Source: Bacteroides sp.
GTDB taxonomy: Bacteria > Bacteroidota > Bacteroidia > Bacteroidales > Bacteroidaceae
DNA length: 64,000 nt
Reading direction: 5' to 3'
Assembly (NCBI RefSeq): GCF_028690125.1
Contig: NZ_JAQVBV010000008.1
Span: 1-64,000 of the forward strand
Position numbers and translations under genes: made by a program. Positions 1 to 10,359 of the stretch are shown piece by piece (position 1 is the stretch's first letter; each line of letters begins with the position of its first letter). The notes beneath the pieces are model-generated. The model had not been told where the DNA came from and ran no database searches. It worked only from the letters and a program-made list of their open reading frames with translations.

Positions 1-74
1 TGATCGCGACAGGATTCAAACCTGTAACCGGCTGATCCGTAGTCAGCTACTCTATTCAGTTGAGCTACGCGACC
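1..74 (-). tRNA. tRNA-Arg (anticodon ACG)
   Basis: The reverse strand folds as a cloverleaf. The acceptor strands GGTCGCG and CGCGATC pair with one G-U, the D-arm is GCTC/GAGT, and the anticodon stem GCTGA/TCAGC encloses the loop CTACGGA. The anticodon is therefore ACG (Arg, CGN codons), with adenosine read as inosine. The T-arm carries the usual TTGAATC loop. Position 1 is the discriminator base, so the gene body is complete at the window edge. Confidence 0.93.
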
Positions 75-95
75 GTTGTTTCGTTTTAACGGGTG

Positions 96-126
96 CAAAG
101 ATACGTACTTTTCCCGAACTAGCAAG
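96..126 (-). promoter_or_regulatory. Promoter of tRNA-Arg
   Basis: On the minus strand a perfect Bacteroides -7 box TATCTTTG (96-103) lies 19 bp downstream of a -33-like CTTG (123-126). This fits the TTTG-N19-TAnnTTTG consensus and would start transcription about 15 nt before the tRNA. Confidence 0.6.
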
Positions 127-153
127 TTTTCCACGCACTTTTTTTGATAAAAA

Positions 154-2457
154 TTATTCGATGAATCGGTAATTAAACAGTTGCCAGCCGATGCTTATCC
201 CGACATTCCACTCCCTTTTCGGTGAGCTATAATGATTTACATATGCGGAGATGTCTCCAAAAGGTAATTGACATACAACAGATATTTCTCCTAAATATTC
301 AAATTTAAAAAAAGCTTTTCCATAATATGCTTTGTTTAAAGAGTTCCTCTCGATTGGATATATTGGCATAAAACCATAAAATTCGCCTCTAAGATGAAAC
401 ATTTGGTTCAATCTGTAAATTGGACGAATACCGGCTCCTACAAATTGGTTGGCGCGGAATGCCTCATTATAGGTCAATTTGCTATACAATGTTGGTGAAA
501 ATTCACCAGCTTGCATCATAGTCGCAGTATAGTTTTCAGAGAAATTCTTAGATGCATATAAAGCTTTCAAATACCAACCTAATGTCCAGTGTTCACTCAT
601 TGTATGGTATTTTTCTTTCATATATGATAGTTGTAGCCACGAATGATGTTCTTTGCTATTCTTATTTCCAGTTGCAGTTCCTTCGCCTGGATAGAATCGT
701 TCTTTTCCAACGAAAATTTGTGCTATAAGAGCTTCATTATATCCACTTGTAGGATATTGCCGTGAATCTAAAGTACTTCCATTAAAACTAATAGAACCAC
801 CTAACAAATCATAATTACTCTTATCAAATTTATCTTTTCCAAAATCAATGACATTTTTTTGAAAATATTTATCTTCTATTTTAGCAATTCCAAATCCAAA
901 TTCAGCCCTTTTGCTGGAAAGGAATGGGAGTCCTACCTGAAGCTTCAAAAAACGCTCATCCTTTTGGTTAAATGCCGGTTTGTCATCTTTTGAAAATAAC
1001 TTTTCTTTTTTAAAATAATCGAATGTACTGATAGATGCAATAAAGCGATATGAAGTCGGAATAACTGTAGAAAAGTTTATTTTTGCCATAAATTGTGCAT
1101 TATTGTACACTTTTCCCAGTTGTCCATCAAAAAGAAACTCTTTAGCGTAATAATTCAAGTCTTGATAACCGAGTCCCAGATAAATCTGGTTCGAATTGGA
1201 GGTCGATATATTACCACCCAGTCTAACTGCAAAACTATTTTCTGCTTTTACTTTTAAATGCAAATCATAGGTGTCATCTTCAGGGTTATAAACAGCATGA
1301 GGAATGATTTCAGAAATCATATTATCCGAAAGAAGTCGAAAATAACCTTGTTTTAAATCTTCATAGGTAAATTCCTTTTTATCTGAACGGTGAAATTCTT
1401 TTTTGATGTATACTTGTTGCTGTACATTGGCTCCATCAATTATAATATTTTTAAAACGAAGTTCTGGAAAGTTGCTGCGATATACCATCCTACGCAAACG
1501 TATATTATCTTTATTGACTCTCCGATAAATACGACTCTTAATGGAATCCATCAGACTAATCGTCCGGTTGTAACCTATATCATGCAATTCATCTATACGC
1601 TGAAAGTCCATCAAACTGACATTATCATAATTGAAATTCATAAGAATTCCCATAGAATCAGGTATAGAATAGTCCGTTTTTTGCATAACCATATTTTCTA
1701 TCTGACTCATTAGATCGTTTTCCTTTGGTTTGGTGGGATTAGTGGACACAACACTTCCAATAATAATATCTGGGTGAAAATCATCTCGCATGACATCAGT
1801 TGGGAAATTATTATAGATTCCTCCGTCATAAGCCAACACGTTATCTATTTCAATAGGCTTAAACATGAAAGGAAAGCTCATAGATGCACGTACAGCATCA
1901 CCCAAATCACCTTCTCGCATGATTAACTGTTTTTTATTGTATACATCTGAAGCAACACAACGGAAAGGAACAAACAGCTTGTCAAAATCTCCTCCACATG
2001 CTGCAGTAGCACGTGCAAATAAATCTACAAAGACGAGATTCATCTGTATGGGATTTACCACACTAGTAGGCAAAAACTGCGGTTTCAAGTTCTTTAATGA
2101 ATCTTTAAATGAGAAACGAATATTAAAAAATTCGGGAGTAGGAAGATTTTTTTTGAAGTGATATACATATTTTTCTTCTATTTGTCCTGAATACCAACGT
2201 TTAAATTCTTCCGACTTAAGTAACTCGATCATATCATCAGGAGAATATCCCATTGCATATAGAGAACCGACAATAGCCCCCATAGAAGTACCTGTAATAT
2301 AATCGATAGGAATATTATTTTCTTCTAGGGCACGTATAATACCTATGTGCGTCAATCCTTTAGCACCACCACCACTTAATACGAGTCCCACCTTCTGGGC
2401 ATAGATAGTCGGTATGAATACCCATAAAGTAATGAACACTAAAAGAAATTTTCTCAT
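154..2457 (-). CDS. Patatin-like phospholipase with C-terminal outer-membrane beta-barrel
   Basis: This is a 767-aa exported protein. After a signal peptide ending near IYA-Q it has the patatin serine-hydrolase core: oxyanion-hole motif GGGAKG (about residues 29-34), nucleophile elbow GTSMG (Ser about 58) and the DGG catalytic-aspartate motif (AYDGGIYNNFP). The second half, with repeated beta-strand patterns such as GGNISTSNSNQIYLGLGY, resembles the POTRA/BamA-like barrel of PlpD-type (type Vd) proteins. It probably sits in the outer membrane and presents a lipase domain; the substrate is unknown. The frame is open to 2490, but the ATG at 2457 is preferred because it gives a clean signal peptide and leaves a leader after the -7 box at 2499-2506. 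It is the last protein gene before the tRNA. Confidence 0.88.
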   Translation of the reverse strand: MRKFLLVFITLWVFIPTIYAQKVGLVLSGGGAKGLTHIGIIRALEENNIPIDYITGTSMGAIVGSLYAMGYSPDDMIELLKSEEFKRWYSGQIEEKYVYHFKKNLPTPEFFNIRFSFKDSLKNLKPQFLPTSVVNPIQMNLVFVDLFARATAACGGDFDKLFVPFRCVASDVYNKKQLIMREGDLGDAVRASMSFPFMFKPIEIDNVLAYDGGIYNNFPTDVMRDDFHPDIIIGSVVSTNPTKPKENDLMSQIENMVMQKTDYSIPDSMGILMNFNYDNVSLMDFQRIDELHDIGYNRTISLMDSIKSRIYRRVNKDNIRLRRMVYRSNFPELRFKNIIIDGANVQQQVYIKKEFHRSDKKEFTYEDLKQGYFRLLSDNMISEIIPHAVYNPEDDTYDLHLKVKAENSFAVRLGGNISTSNSNQIYLGLGYQDLNYYAKEFLFDGQLGKVYNNAQFMAKINFSTVIPTSYRFIASISTFDYFKKEKLFSKDDKPAFNQKDERFLKLQVGLPFLSSKRAEFGFGIAKIEDKYFQKNVIDFGKDKFDKSNYDLLGGSISFNGSTLDSRQYPTSGYNEALIAQIFVGKERFYPGEGTATGNKNSKEHHSWLQLSYMKEKYHTMSEHWTLGWYLKALYASKNFSENYTATMMQAGEFSPTLYSKLTYNEAFRANQFVGAGIRPIYRLNQMFHLRGEFYGFMPIYPIERNSLNKAYYGKAFFKFEYLGEISVVCQLPFGDISAYVNHYSSPKREWNVGISIGWQLFNYRFIE

Positions 2458-2498
2458 AATCCAGATTAAACAATTGAAGTCTTTTTTCATTAAGTCTT

Positions 2499-2506
2499 CA
2501 AATATA
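2499..2506 (-). promoter_or_regulatory. -7 promoter element of the patatin-like gene
   Basis: The minus strand reads TATATTTG, a perfect TAnnTTTG box. Transcription would start near 2492, which makes the ATG at 2490 nearly leaderless and favours the ATG at 2457. No clear -33 box is visible. Confidence 0.45.
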
Positions 2507-2551
2507 TATAATACTTTCCAATTAATCGATATTTTTTTATTCGTTTTTTAG

Positions 2552-2598
2552 AATGAAAAAAAGAGCATTACAACGCAATTTGGGTTGAATGCTCTTTC
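2552..2598 (-). terminator. Intrinsic terminator of htpG
   Basis: Perfect 10-bp inverted repeat (AAAGAGCATT at 2560-2569, AATGCTCTTT at 2588-2597) just after the htpG stop. On the minus strand it is followed by a T-run. Confidence 0.8.
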
Positions 2599-2630
2599 TT
2601 GAGTTTATGTTGATAAATAAAAGGGCGAAA

Positions 2631-4676
2631 TTAAATTAGTTCAATACTACGTTTTACAAAATTGTTCAATGCTTCACCTTTCAGCATATTATTCTGCAAT
2701 AAAGCCAAATCAATAAGCTGACGAATCACTCTATTGCTACCAGCATATCTTGTAAAAATAGCATCTTTCTTGCTTTTCAGGTCTTCCAATTGTTTATCCA
2801 AATCGTTCAATTCATCTTTTTCAGTAGTTGGGATATCTTCATCTTTCTTTCCTTTCTGACTATCTCTCAACTCATTACGACGTTTATTCACGCTGTCCAT
2901 TTCCGCCTGTATAGGAGCTACTTCGTTATGGCAAGCAGTTTCTTCTTCATTAAGCACCTCTTTAACAAGCTTATGATCTGAATTTAAAATCAGATTGAAC
3001 ATATCTGGCATCTCGCCATAAAAACTCATTCCAGCTTGAATGTTTGCCATTTCTTTCATACGACGCATATATTCACTTTGAGTAATCAAAACCGGAGCAG
3101 AGTTTTCACCCAATGCCTGTGTCATGACGTTGAATTCAACCTTATCCATTTTAGGTAATTGACTCTTGAAAGCAGTAGTAATAGCATCTTGTTTAGCAGT
3201 CTCTAATATCTCGCCTTTCTTATCTTCTTTGGTAATAAGATTATCAATTACATCACCGTCTACACGAGTAAAATGTGATTTCTCAAACTTCTGTTCGAGC
3301 ATACTTATCATAGCAACATCCAGTTGTCCATCGAAAAGCAGAACATTATATCCTTTATTGATAGCAGCTTCAATATAACTATATTGCTCATCCTTATTAT
3401 TAGCATACAGATAGATCAAATTTCCATCCTTATCTGTTTGATTATCTTTAATAAGAGTTTGATACTCTTCAAATGTGTAATGTTTGTTATCTGTATCGGT
3501 GAAAAGGGAAAATTTCTGTGCTTTATCATAGAATTCTTCCTGAGTCAGCATACCATAATTGATGAATATTTTCAAATCATTCCACTTTTCTTCAAACTGC
3601 TTACGATCATTCTTAAAGATTGATTGTAAACGGTCGGATACTTTCTTCGTTATATAAGTTGAAATCTTCTTCACATTCGAATCACTTTGCAGATAGGAAC
3701 GGGAAACATTCAACGGAATATCGGGAGAGTCTATAACTCCATGCAATAAAGTTAGGAAGTCGGGTACAATACCTTCTACAGAATCTGTTACATAAACCTG
3801 ATTGCAGTATAACTGAATCTTATTTTTATTAAGTTCAATGTTGCTTTTTACTTTCGGGAAATAGAGAATACCTGTCAGATGGAACGGATAATCTACATTC
3901 AAATGTATCCAGAAAAGAGGCTCGTCGGACATCGGATATAACTTACGGTAGAACGATTTATAATCTTCATCGGACAATTCACTGGGTTTCATTGTCCATA
4001 AAGGAGTAGTATCGTTAATAATATTGTCTTCAGAGGTTTCTACTTGCTTACCATCGTTCCATTCTTTCTTTTTCCCGAACGCAATAGGAACAGGAAGAAA
4101 GCTACAATATTTTTTCAAAAGGCCTTCAATACGTGCTTCTTCGAGAAATTCCTTGCAATCATCATCGATATAAAGGATGATATCTGAACCACGTTCTGCT
4201 TTATCTATTTCTTCGATTGTAAATTCAGGACTACCATCGCAAGTCCATTTTATAGCTTGAACACCGTCCCGATATGATTTAGTAATGATTTCAACTTTTT
4301 TAGCAACCATGAATGCCGAATAAAAACCTAGTCCGAAGTGACCGATGATAGCATTTGCATCATTTTTATATTTCTCCAGAAAGTCATTAGCACCTGAAAA
4401 GGCAATCTGATTAATATACTTTTCAATTTCTTCTGCTGTCAGACCAATTCCATGATCAGATATAGTAATGGTGTCTTTTCCCAATTCAACATGAATGGTT
4501 AAATCTCCCAGTTCACCTTGAAATTCGCCAATAGAAGCAAGTGTATTTAACTTTTGAGTGGCATCTACTGCATTAGATACTAATTCGCGAAGAAAGATTT
4601 CGTGATCGCTGTACAAAAACTTTTTAATGATAGGGAAAATGTTCTCTGTTGTAACCCCAATATTACCTTTTTGCAT
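2631..4676 (-). CDS. htpG: Hsp90-family molecular chaperone HtpG
   Basis: This 681-aa protein is a bacterial Hsp90, an ATP-driven cytosolic chaperone dimer. The N-terminal GHKL ATPase domain shows FLRELVSNAVDA (the conserved Glu/Asn near residues 31-35), DHGIGLT (nucleotide contact near residue 80) and GHFGLGFYSAFMV (lid/glycine region near 117). The middle domain follows, with NVSRSYLQ, and the C-terminal dimerisation region ends in ELI. Length is typical. It appears monocistronic: a strong terminator follows, and clpC ends upstream at its own terminator. Two chaperone/protease genes side by side suggest a stress-related neighbourhood, but no heat-shock operator was recognised. Confidence 0.97.
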   Translation of the reverse strand: MQKGNIGVTTENIFPIIKKFLYSDHEIFLRELVSNAVDATQKLNTLASIGEFQGELGDLTIHVELGKDTITISDHGIGLTAEEIEKYINQIAFSGANDFLEKYKNDANAIIGHFGLGFYSAFMVAKKVEIITKSYRDGVQAIKWTCDGSPEFTIEEIDKAERGSDIILYIDDDCKEFLEEARIEGLLKKYCSFLPVPIAFGKKKEWNDGKQVETSEDNIINDTTPLWTMKPSELSDEDYKSFYRKLYPMSDEPLFWIHLNVDYPFHLTGILYFPKVKSNIELNKNKIQLYCNQVYVTDSVEGIVPDFLTLLHGVIDSPDIPLNVSRSYLQSDSNVKKISTYITKKVSDRLQSIFKNDRKQFEEKWNDLKIFINYGMLTQEEFYDKAQKFSLFTDTDNKHYTFEEYQTLIKDNQTDKDGNLIYLYANNKDEQYSYIEAAINKGYNVLLFDGQLDVAMISMLEQKFEKSHFTRVDGDVIDNLITKEDKKGEILETAKQDAITTAFKSQLPKMDKVEFNVMTQALGENSAPVLITQSEYMRRMKEMANIQAGMSFYGEMPDMFNLILNSDHKLVKEVLNEEETACHNEVAPIQAEMDSVNKRRNELRDSQKGKKDEDIPTTEKDELNDLDKQLEDLKSKKDAIFTRYAGSNRVIRQLIDLALLQNNMLKGEALNNFVKRSIELI

Positions 4677-4744
4677 AATGATGTATATTTTATTAGTTTA
4701 TCTATTAATAATTAATACTTATGAATATTTGTTCAGAGAAAGAC

Positions 4745-4777
4745 AAAAAAAATGCCAGACTCGAAGGTCTGACATTC
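4745..4777 (-). terminator. Intrinsic terminator of clpC
   Basis: The minus strand forms a 10-bp stem (AATGTCAGAC/GTCTGGCATT with one G-U; arms 4767-4776 and 4751-4760) with a 6-nt loop, then eight T residues. It lies 40-70 bp past the clpC stop. Confidence 0.85.
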
Positions 4778-4815
4778 TGGCATATTAAAAAACATTTTCC
4801 TTAGCTAATGTTCAA

Positions 4816-7347
4816 TCAACAAGCAATAGTCTTCATTTCCAATTCACCCTTTTCTTCATTGAGGGAAACCTGAATGGTATCTCCTTCTTTCAGAGCAGAA
4901 GAAATGATTAATTCAGATAGTCCATCTTCCAAATAAGTTTGAATTGCCCGTTTCAACGGGCGAGCTCCATACTGAACATCATATCCTTTACTAGCGATAA
5001 ACTCTTTTGCTTTATCCTCAATAACTAGTTTATAACCAATCGATTCTATTCGATTATAAAGCCCTTTCAGTTCTATATCAATGATCTTTGTGATCGCTTC
5101 TAAAGAAAGCTGATCAAAAGTAATGATTTCATCGACACGATTCAGAAATTCAGGCGCGAATGATTTATTTAAAGCTTTCTGAATTACACTTCGCGAGAAT
5201 TCTCTATCATCCAGACGGCTCTGCGTAGCAAATCCGACACCACGACCAAACTCTTTTAACTGGCGTGTTCCGATATTAGAAGTCATGATAATAACTGTAT
5301 TCTTAAAGTCTACCATTCTGCCATAACTGTCAGTCAAACGACCTTCGTCCATTACTTGCAATAAGATATTAAATACATCAGGATGTGCTTTTTCTATTTC
5401 ATCGAGCAATATAATAGAATAAGGTTTGCGACGCACTTTTTCTGTCAGTTGTCCACCTTCTTCATACCCCACATATCCCGGAGGAGCTCCAACTAAACGT
5501 GAAACAGTGAATTTCTCCATGTATTCACTCATATCGATACGGATCAGCGCATCAGAAGAACCAAACATATATTTAGCCAATTCTTTTGCAAGATGCGTCT
5601 TACCAACACCAGTCGGACCTAAGAACATGAAAGTTCCGATTGGTTTATTGGGATCTTTTAGCCCTACACGGCTACGCAAAATAGCTTTAACTAATTTCTC
5701 AATAGCCATATTCTGTGCAATAACTTTCGATTCCAAATCTTCCTTCATTCCTGCCAGTTTAATTCCTTCCGCCTGCGCCATACGCTGAACAGGGATACCA
5801 GACATCATTGAAATAACATTTGCAATTTCTTCAGCATCAACAGTTTGTCTATTCTCTTTCAAACTAGCTTCCCAATCTTTTTTCATCTCATCCAACTGAA
5901 GAGCAAGTTCTTTCTCCTTATCCCGGAAGCTAGCAGCAAGTTCAAAGTTCTGTGATTTTACAGCTTCGTTTTTCTTATTTTTAGCTTCTTCGATCAATTT
6001 CTCCTGATCCTCAATTTCTTTTGGAACATTAACATTGGTTAAATGTACACGTGAACCCGCTTCATCCAAAGCATCAATGGCTTTATCTGGAAAATTACGA
6101 TCCGTAATGTAACGATCCGTCAGCTTGACACAAGCTTCCAATGCATCATCGGTGTAATACACATTATGGTGATCTTCATATTTATCCTTAATATTACGTA
6201 AAATCTGAAGAGTTTCTTCAGCTGTAGTCGGTTCTACCATAACTTTCTGGAAACGACGTTCCAATGCACCATCTTTTTCAATATTCTTCCGATATTCATC
6301 AAGGGTAGTGGCACCAATACATTGTATTTCACCTCTTGCCAATGCAGGTTTCAACATATTTGCTGCATCCATAGAACCTGCTGCAGAACCTGCACCCACA
6401 ATAGTGTGTATTTCGTCAATAAACAAAATCACATTTGGATTCCTTTGTAACTCGTTGAGAATGGAACGAATTCGTTCTTCAAATTGTCCACGATATTTCG
6501 TCCCTGCTACTACAGCAGTCATGTCAAGAGCTACAACTCGCTTATCAAATAGAATACGGGAAACTTTCTTCTGAATGATTCTCAAAGCAAGTCCTTCTAC
6601 AATTGCTGACTTACCTACACCTGGTTCTCCTATAAGAATCGGATTGTTTTTTTTACGCCGACTTAAAATCTGTGCCAGACGTTCAATTTCTCTCTCTCTA
6701 CCAACTACAGGATCCAATCTACCTTCTTCTGCCGCTTTTGTCATATCCGTCCCGAAATTATCGAGTACAGGTGTATCATTAGAAGGCTTTTTAGAAGCTG
6801 TTTGTGCCTGTTGCTGACGGTCATCAGCATTACCTCTGCCACCAGAACGGGAAGAAGAAATATCTTCTTCGTCATCATCATCTTCTGGAAAACCCATTCC
6901 AGAATTGATGTCCGGCTGCAATGTTGCCTGTTCCAGTACTTTCGCGTAGTTTACATTATTCGCTTCAAGTACATTTGCTGCCATATTATTCTTTTCTCTT
7001 AATATTGCCAGCAAAACATGTTCTGTATCAGCTATGTTACTTTTCATACTTCGGGCTTCTAAAATACACATTTTTAATATCTTTGCCGCATCATTTGACA
7101 ACGGCACCTCTGCATCTGGCAGTAACATATCATCAGCTTCCGCCTTCAGCTGAGCTTCAATCTGTTGCTTTAGGGCAACTAAATTGGCATTGAGTTTTGA
7201 CAATATTTCGATAGCTTTTCCTTCACCGTCGCGAAGCATTCCCAGAAGCAGGTGCTCAGGGCCTATATACCTACTTCTCAACCGATTAGCTTCTTCTTTA
7301 CTATAGACGATAATGTCGGAAACTCTTTGTGAGAATTGATTATTCAT
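4816..7347 (-). CDS. clpC: ATP-dependent Clp protease ATP-binding subunit ClpC
   Basis: An 843-aa Hsp100/Clp unfoldase that would feed substrates to ClpP. In order: two Clp-N repeats (about 1-150), an acidic linker (EDDDDEEDI), AAA module 1 with Walker [10 protein letters not shown] and Walker B LFIDEIHT, a UVR-like coiled segment ([16 protein letters not shown]), AAA module 2 with Walker [10 protein letters not shown] and Walker [11 protein letters not shown], and a D2-small domain. The UVR segment and short middle domain mark it as ClpC rather than ClpB. The start is the ATG at 7347: an upstream frame reaches 7404, but a -7 box (7384-7391) lies inside that extension, and QRVSD is the usual family N-terminus. 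gyrA diverges from it. Confidence 0.95.
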   Translation of the reverse strand: MNNQFSQRVSDIIVYSKEEANRLRSRYIGPEHLLLGMLRDGEGKAIEILSKLNANLVALKQQIEAQLKAEADDMLLPDAEVPLSNDAAKILKMCILEARSMKSNIADTEHVLLAILREKNNMAANVLEANNVNYAKVLEQATLQPDINSGMGFPEDDDDEEDISSSRSGGRGNADDRQQQAQTASKKPSNDTPVLDNFGTDMTKAAEEGRLDPVVGREREIERLAQILSRRKKNNPILIGEPGVGKSAIVEGLALRIIQKKVSRILFDKRVVALDMTAVVAGTKYRGQFEERIRSILNELQRNPNVILFIDEIHTIVGAGSAAGSMDAANMLKPALARGEIQCIGATTLDEYRKNIEKDGALERRFQKVMVEPTTAEETLQILRNIKDKYEDHHNVYYTDDALEACVKLTDRYITDRNFPDKAIDALDEAGSRVHLTNVNVPKEIEDQEKLIEEAKNKKNEAVKSQNFELAASFRDKEKELALQLDEMKKDWEASLKENRQTVDAEEIANVISMMSGIPVQRMAQAEGIKLAGMKEDLESKVIAQNMAIEKLVKAILRSRVGLKDPNKPIGTFMFLGPTGVGKTHLAKELAKYMFGSSDALIRIDMSEYMEKFTVSRLVGAPPGYVGYEEGGQLTEKVRRKPYSIILLDEIEKAHPDVFNILLQVMDEGRLTDSYGRMVDFKNTVIIMTSNIGTRQLKEFGRGVGFATQSRLDDREFSRSVIQKALNKSFAPEFLNRVDEIITFDQLSLEAITKIIDIELKGLYNRIESIGYKLVIEDKAKEFIASKGYDVQYGARPLKRAIQTYLEDGLSELIISSALKEGDTIQVSLNEEKGELEMKTIAC

Positions 7348-7383
7348 ACTTCTTCCTTTTTCTTCTAAGGGGTTATTCACTCG

Positions 7384-7391
7384 CAAATATA
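7384..7391 (-). promoter_or_regulatory. -7 promoter element of clpC
   Basis: The minus strand reads TATATTTG, a perfect TAnnTTTG box about 37 bp before the clpC ATG. It decides the start, because the longer reading frame would overlap its own promoter. No convincing -33 box is seen. Confidence 0.45.
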
Positions 7392-7678
7392 CGTATTTAA
7401 TCAAGTTTGTGTCGCATATTCACTTTATTTCTTATATCTACAAATGGTATGCCATAAAACCATGTATATATGCTATTATATATAAGGTATAACAAATTAT
7501 TGCCAATTTTCGCTGTTGATAGGAGGTTTTTCAGCGTTCATTTATTTTTTTTCTCTTTTTATTCTCAAGTATTAAAGTTTATTAGTTATATTAAGGGCCA
7601 ATCTAGATGAGAAGTTAGAAAGGTTAAAGAGAAAACATAAAGATGTCAGTTGGAAACAAATAAAAGTAACATAAAAAC
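7392..7678. other. clpC-gyrA divergent intergenic region
   Basis: About 290 bp of A/T-rich DNA between divergent promoters, with no credible open frame. It contains an A/T-rich imperfect dyad around 7463-7487 (tatatatg...tatatata). I see no RNA gene or known operator. Confidence 0.5.
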
Positions 7679-7709
7679 TTTCGTATATCAAGGAAAAGTA
7701 GTACTTTAG
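7679..7709 (+). promoter_or_regulatory. Candidate gyrA promoter
   Basis: TTTC at 7679-7682 is separated by exactly 19 bp from TACTTTAG at 7702-7709, one base off the TAnnTTTG consensus. Transcription would start near 7716, about 40 nt before the gyrA ATG. Confidence 0.45.
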
Positions 7710-7756
7710 CGTGGTTTTTCATGGACCAAAGAATGTATAATTAATAATCATTTTAA

Positions 7757-10327
7757 ATGCTTGAACAAGACAGAATTATAAAGATTAACATCGAGGAGGA
7801 AATGAAGTCATCATACATTGACTACTCCATGTCGGTCATTGTTTCACGTGCCCTTCCGGATGTTAGAGATGGATTTAAGCCAGTTCACCGTAGAATTTTA
7901 TACGGAATGATGGAATTAGGTAATACTTCAGACAAACCTTATAAGAAATCAGCCAGAATCGTGGGCGAGGTATTGGGTAAGTACCACCCGCATGGAGACT
8001 CTTCCGTTTATTTTGCAATGGTACGTATGGCGCAGGAGTGGGCTATGCGTTATCCTTTAGTAGATGGGCAAGGAAACTTTGGTTCTGTAGACGGTGATAG
8101 CCCTGCTGCTATGCGTTATACAGAAGCTCGTCTTAATAAGTTAGGTGAAGCAATGATGGACGACTTGTATAAGGAAACTGTTGATTTCGAACCTAACTTT
8201 GATAACACATTGGTTGAACCAAAGGTTATGCCGACTCGTATTCCTAATCTTTTGGTAAATGGTGCATCTGGTATCGCTGTAGGTATGGCTACCAATATGC
8301 CTCCCCATAATATTTCGGAAGTTATTGACGCGTGCGATGCCTACATTGACAATCCAGAAATCACAGTTGAAGACCTGATGAATTACGTTAAAGCTCCGGA
8401 TTTCCCAACAGGTGGTTATATATATGGTGTAAGCGGAGTACGTGAAGCATATCTTACAGGTCGAGGTCGTGTAGTTATGCGTGCAAAGGCTGAAATTGAG
8501 TCGGGACAAACGCATGACAAGATTGTAGTAACAGAAATCCCTTATAATGTTAATAAGGCGGAATTGATCAAATATATTGCTGACCTTGTAAATGATAAGA
8601 AAATTGAAGGCATCTCAAATGCCAACGATGAATCTGACCGTGAAGGTATGCGTATTGTGATTGATGTAAAACGTGATGCCAACGCAAGTGTTGTGTTGAA
8701 CAAGCTGTATAAAATGACTGCTTTACAGACTTCTTTCGGCGTTAATAACGTTGCTTTGGTTAATGGACGCCCTAAGATATTGAATCTTAGAGATTTGATT
8801 AAGTATTTTGTAGAGCATAGGCATGAAGTCGTTATTCGTCGTACACAGTTTGATCTTCGTAAAGCAAAAGAACGCGCTCATATCCTCGAAGGTTTAATCA
8901 TTGCATCTGATAATATTGACGAAGTAATTCGTATTATTCGTGCTGCCAAAACTCCTAATGATGCAATTACAGGGTTGATTGAACGCTTCAACCTGACAGA
9001 AATACAGTCACGTGCAATCGTAGAAATGCGTTTGCGCCAGCTAACAGGTTTGTTACAAGATCAACTTCATGCAGAATATGAAGAAATAATGAAGCAGATT
9101 ACATACTTGGAAAGTATTTTGGCCGATGATGAAGTATGTCGTAAAGTAATGAAAGATGAATTGTTGGAAGTTAGAGCTAAATATGGTGACGGACGTCGTT
9201 CTGAAATCGTATATTCTTCAGAAGAGTTTAACCCGGAAGACTTCTACGCTGATGATCAGATGATTATCACAATTTCGCATTTAGGATATATTAAGCGTAC
9301 ACCATTAACAGAATTCCGTGCACAAAATCGTGGTGGAGTAGGCTCTAAGGGAACAGAGACTCGTGATGAAGACTTTGTTGAACATATCTATCCAGCTACT
9401 ATGCACAATACAATGATGTTCTTTACTCAAAAAGGTAAGTGTTATTGGCTGAAAGTTTATGAAATACCTGAAGGTACTAAGAATTCTAAAGGACGTGCTA
9501 TTCAAAACTTATTAAACATAGATTCAGACGATAATGTAACAGCATATTTGCGCGTGAAGAATCTGGAAGACCAAGAATTCATTAATAGTCATTATGTATT
9601 GTTCTGTACAAAAAAGGGAGTAATCAAAAAAACATTGCTTGAACAATATTCCCGTCCTCGGCAGAATGGTGTGAATGCCATCACAATCCGCGAAGATGAT
9701 AGCGTTATTGAAGTTCGTATGACGAATGGTAATAATGAAATTATCATAGCTAATCGCAATGGACGCGCTATTCGTTTTCACGAAGCTGCAGTTCGTGTAA
9801 TGGGACGTACAGCAACAGGTGTACGTGGTATTACTTTGGACAACGATGATCAGGATGAAGTAGTCGGAATGATTTGCATCAAGGATTTGGAAACAGAAAC
9901 TGTATTGGTTGTTTCCGAACAAGGATATGGTAAACGTTCTGAGATTGAAGATTATCGTAAGACTAATCGTGGCGGTAAAGGTGTCAAGACGATGAACATT
10001 ACTGAAAAGACAGGTAAATTGGTGACCATTAAGTCAGTAACAGATGAAAATGATTTGATGATTATCAATAAATCCGGTATCACGATTCGCTTGAAAGTAG
10101 CAGATTTCCGTATTATGGGTCGTGCTACTCAAGGTGTCCGTTTGATTAATCTTGAAAAACGTAACGATCAGATAGGTTCGGTATGTAAAGTGATGACAGA
10201 AAGTCTTGAAGACGAAATACCAGCAGAAGAAGCTGAAGGAATTATTGTTAGTGATTCAAATATAGATAATTCCGTTGAAGATACAGATGGAAATGATAAC
10301 GAAAATATCAACGAAATAGAAGAATAG
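7757..10327 (+). CDS. gyrA: DNA gyrase subunit A
   Basis: An 856-aa type IIA topoisomerase breakage-reunion subunit that introduces negative supercoils together with GyrB. The start MLEQDRI is followed by the winged-helix region; the catalytic tyrosine is Tyr121 in AAMRYTEAR. The quinolone-determining segment [10 protein letters not shown] has Ser82 and Phe86, the residues usual in susceptible Bacteroides. The C-terminal beta-pinwheel begins with a degenerate GyrA box (QNRGGVG), which supports GyrA over ParC, and a second glycine-rich blade motif (TNRGGKG) follows. The last 40 residues are strongly acidic ([15 protein letters not shown]). A TPR protein gene follows after 32 bp and is probably cotranscribed. 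Confidence 0.97.
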   Translation: MLEQDRIIKINIEEEMKSSYIDYSMSVIVSRALPDVRDGFKPVHRRILYGMMELGNTSDKPYKKSARIVGEVLGKYHPHGDSSVYFAMVRMAQEWAMRYPLVDGQGNFGSVDGDSPAAMRYTEARLNKLGEAMMDDLYKETVDFEPNFDNTLVEPKVMPTRIPNLLVNGASGIAVGMATNMPPHNISEVIDACDAYIDNPEITVEDLMNYVKAPDFPTGGYIYGVSGVREAYLTGRGRVVMRAKAEIESGQTHDKIVVTEIPYNVNKAELIKYIADLVNDKKIEGISNANDESDREGMRIVIDVKRDANASVVLNKLYKMTALQTSFGVNNVALVNGRPKILNLRDLIKYFVEHRHEVVIRRTQFDLRKAKERAHILEGLIIASDNIDEVIRIIRAAKTPNDAITGLIERFNLTEIQSRAIVEMRLRQLTGLLQDQLHAEYEEIMKQITYLESILADDEVCRKVMKDELLEVRAKYGDGRRSEIVYSSEEFNPEDFYADDQMIITISHLGYIKRTPLTEFRAQNRGGVGSKGTETRDEDFVEHIYPATMHNTMMFFTQKGKCYWLKVYEIPEGTKNSKGRAIQNLLNIDSDDNVTAYLRVKNLEDQEFINSHYVLFCTKKGVIKKTLLEQYSRPRQNGVNAITIREDDSVIEVRMTNGNNEIIIANRNGRAIRFHEAAVRVMGRTATGVRGITLDNDDQDEVVGMICIKDLETETVLVVSEQGYGKRSEIEDYRKTNRGGKGVKTMNITEKTGKLVTIKSVTDENDLMIINKSGITIRLKVADFRIMGRATQGVRLINLEKRNDQIGSVCKVMTESLEDEIPAEEAEGIIVSDSNIDNSVEDTDGNDNENINEIEE

Positions 10328-10359
10328 ACATAGTATTAATAATTAATCCAAAAACAATT

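Noticed and set aside
1390..1713. Plus-strand 107-aa frame inside the patatin-like gene
   Set aside because: It is antisense to a well-supported coding region and has no domain, signal or promoter of its own.
7348..7404. N-terminal extension of ClpC
   Set aside because: A perfect -7 promoter box lies within it, and the family begins at the downstream ATG.
7838..8020. Quinolone-resistance mutation in gyrA
   Set aside because: Ser82 and Phe86 are the residues usual in susceptible Bacteroides, so no resistance change is visible.
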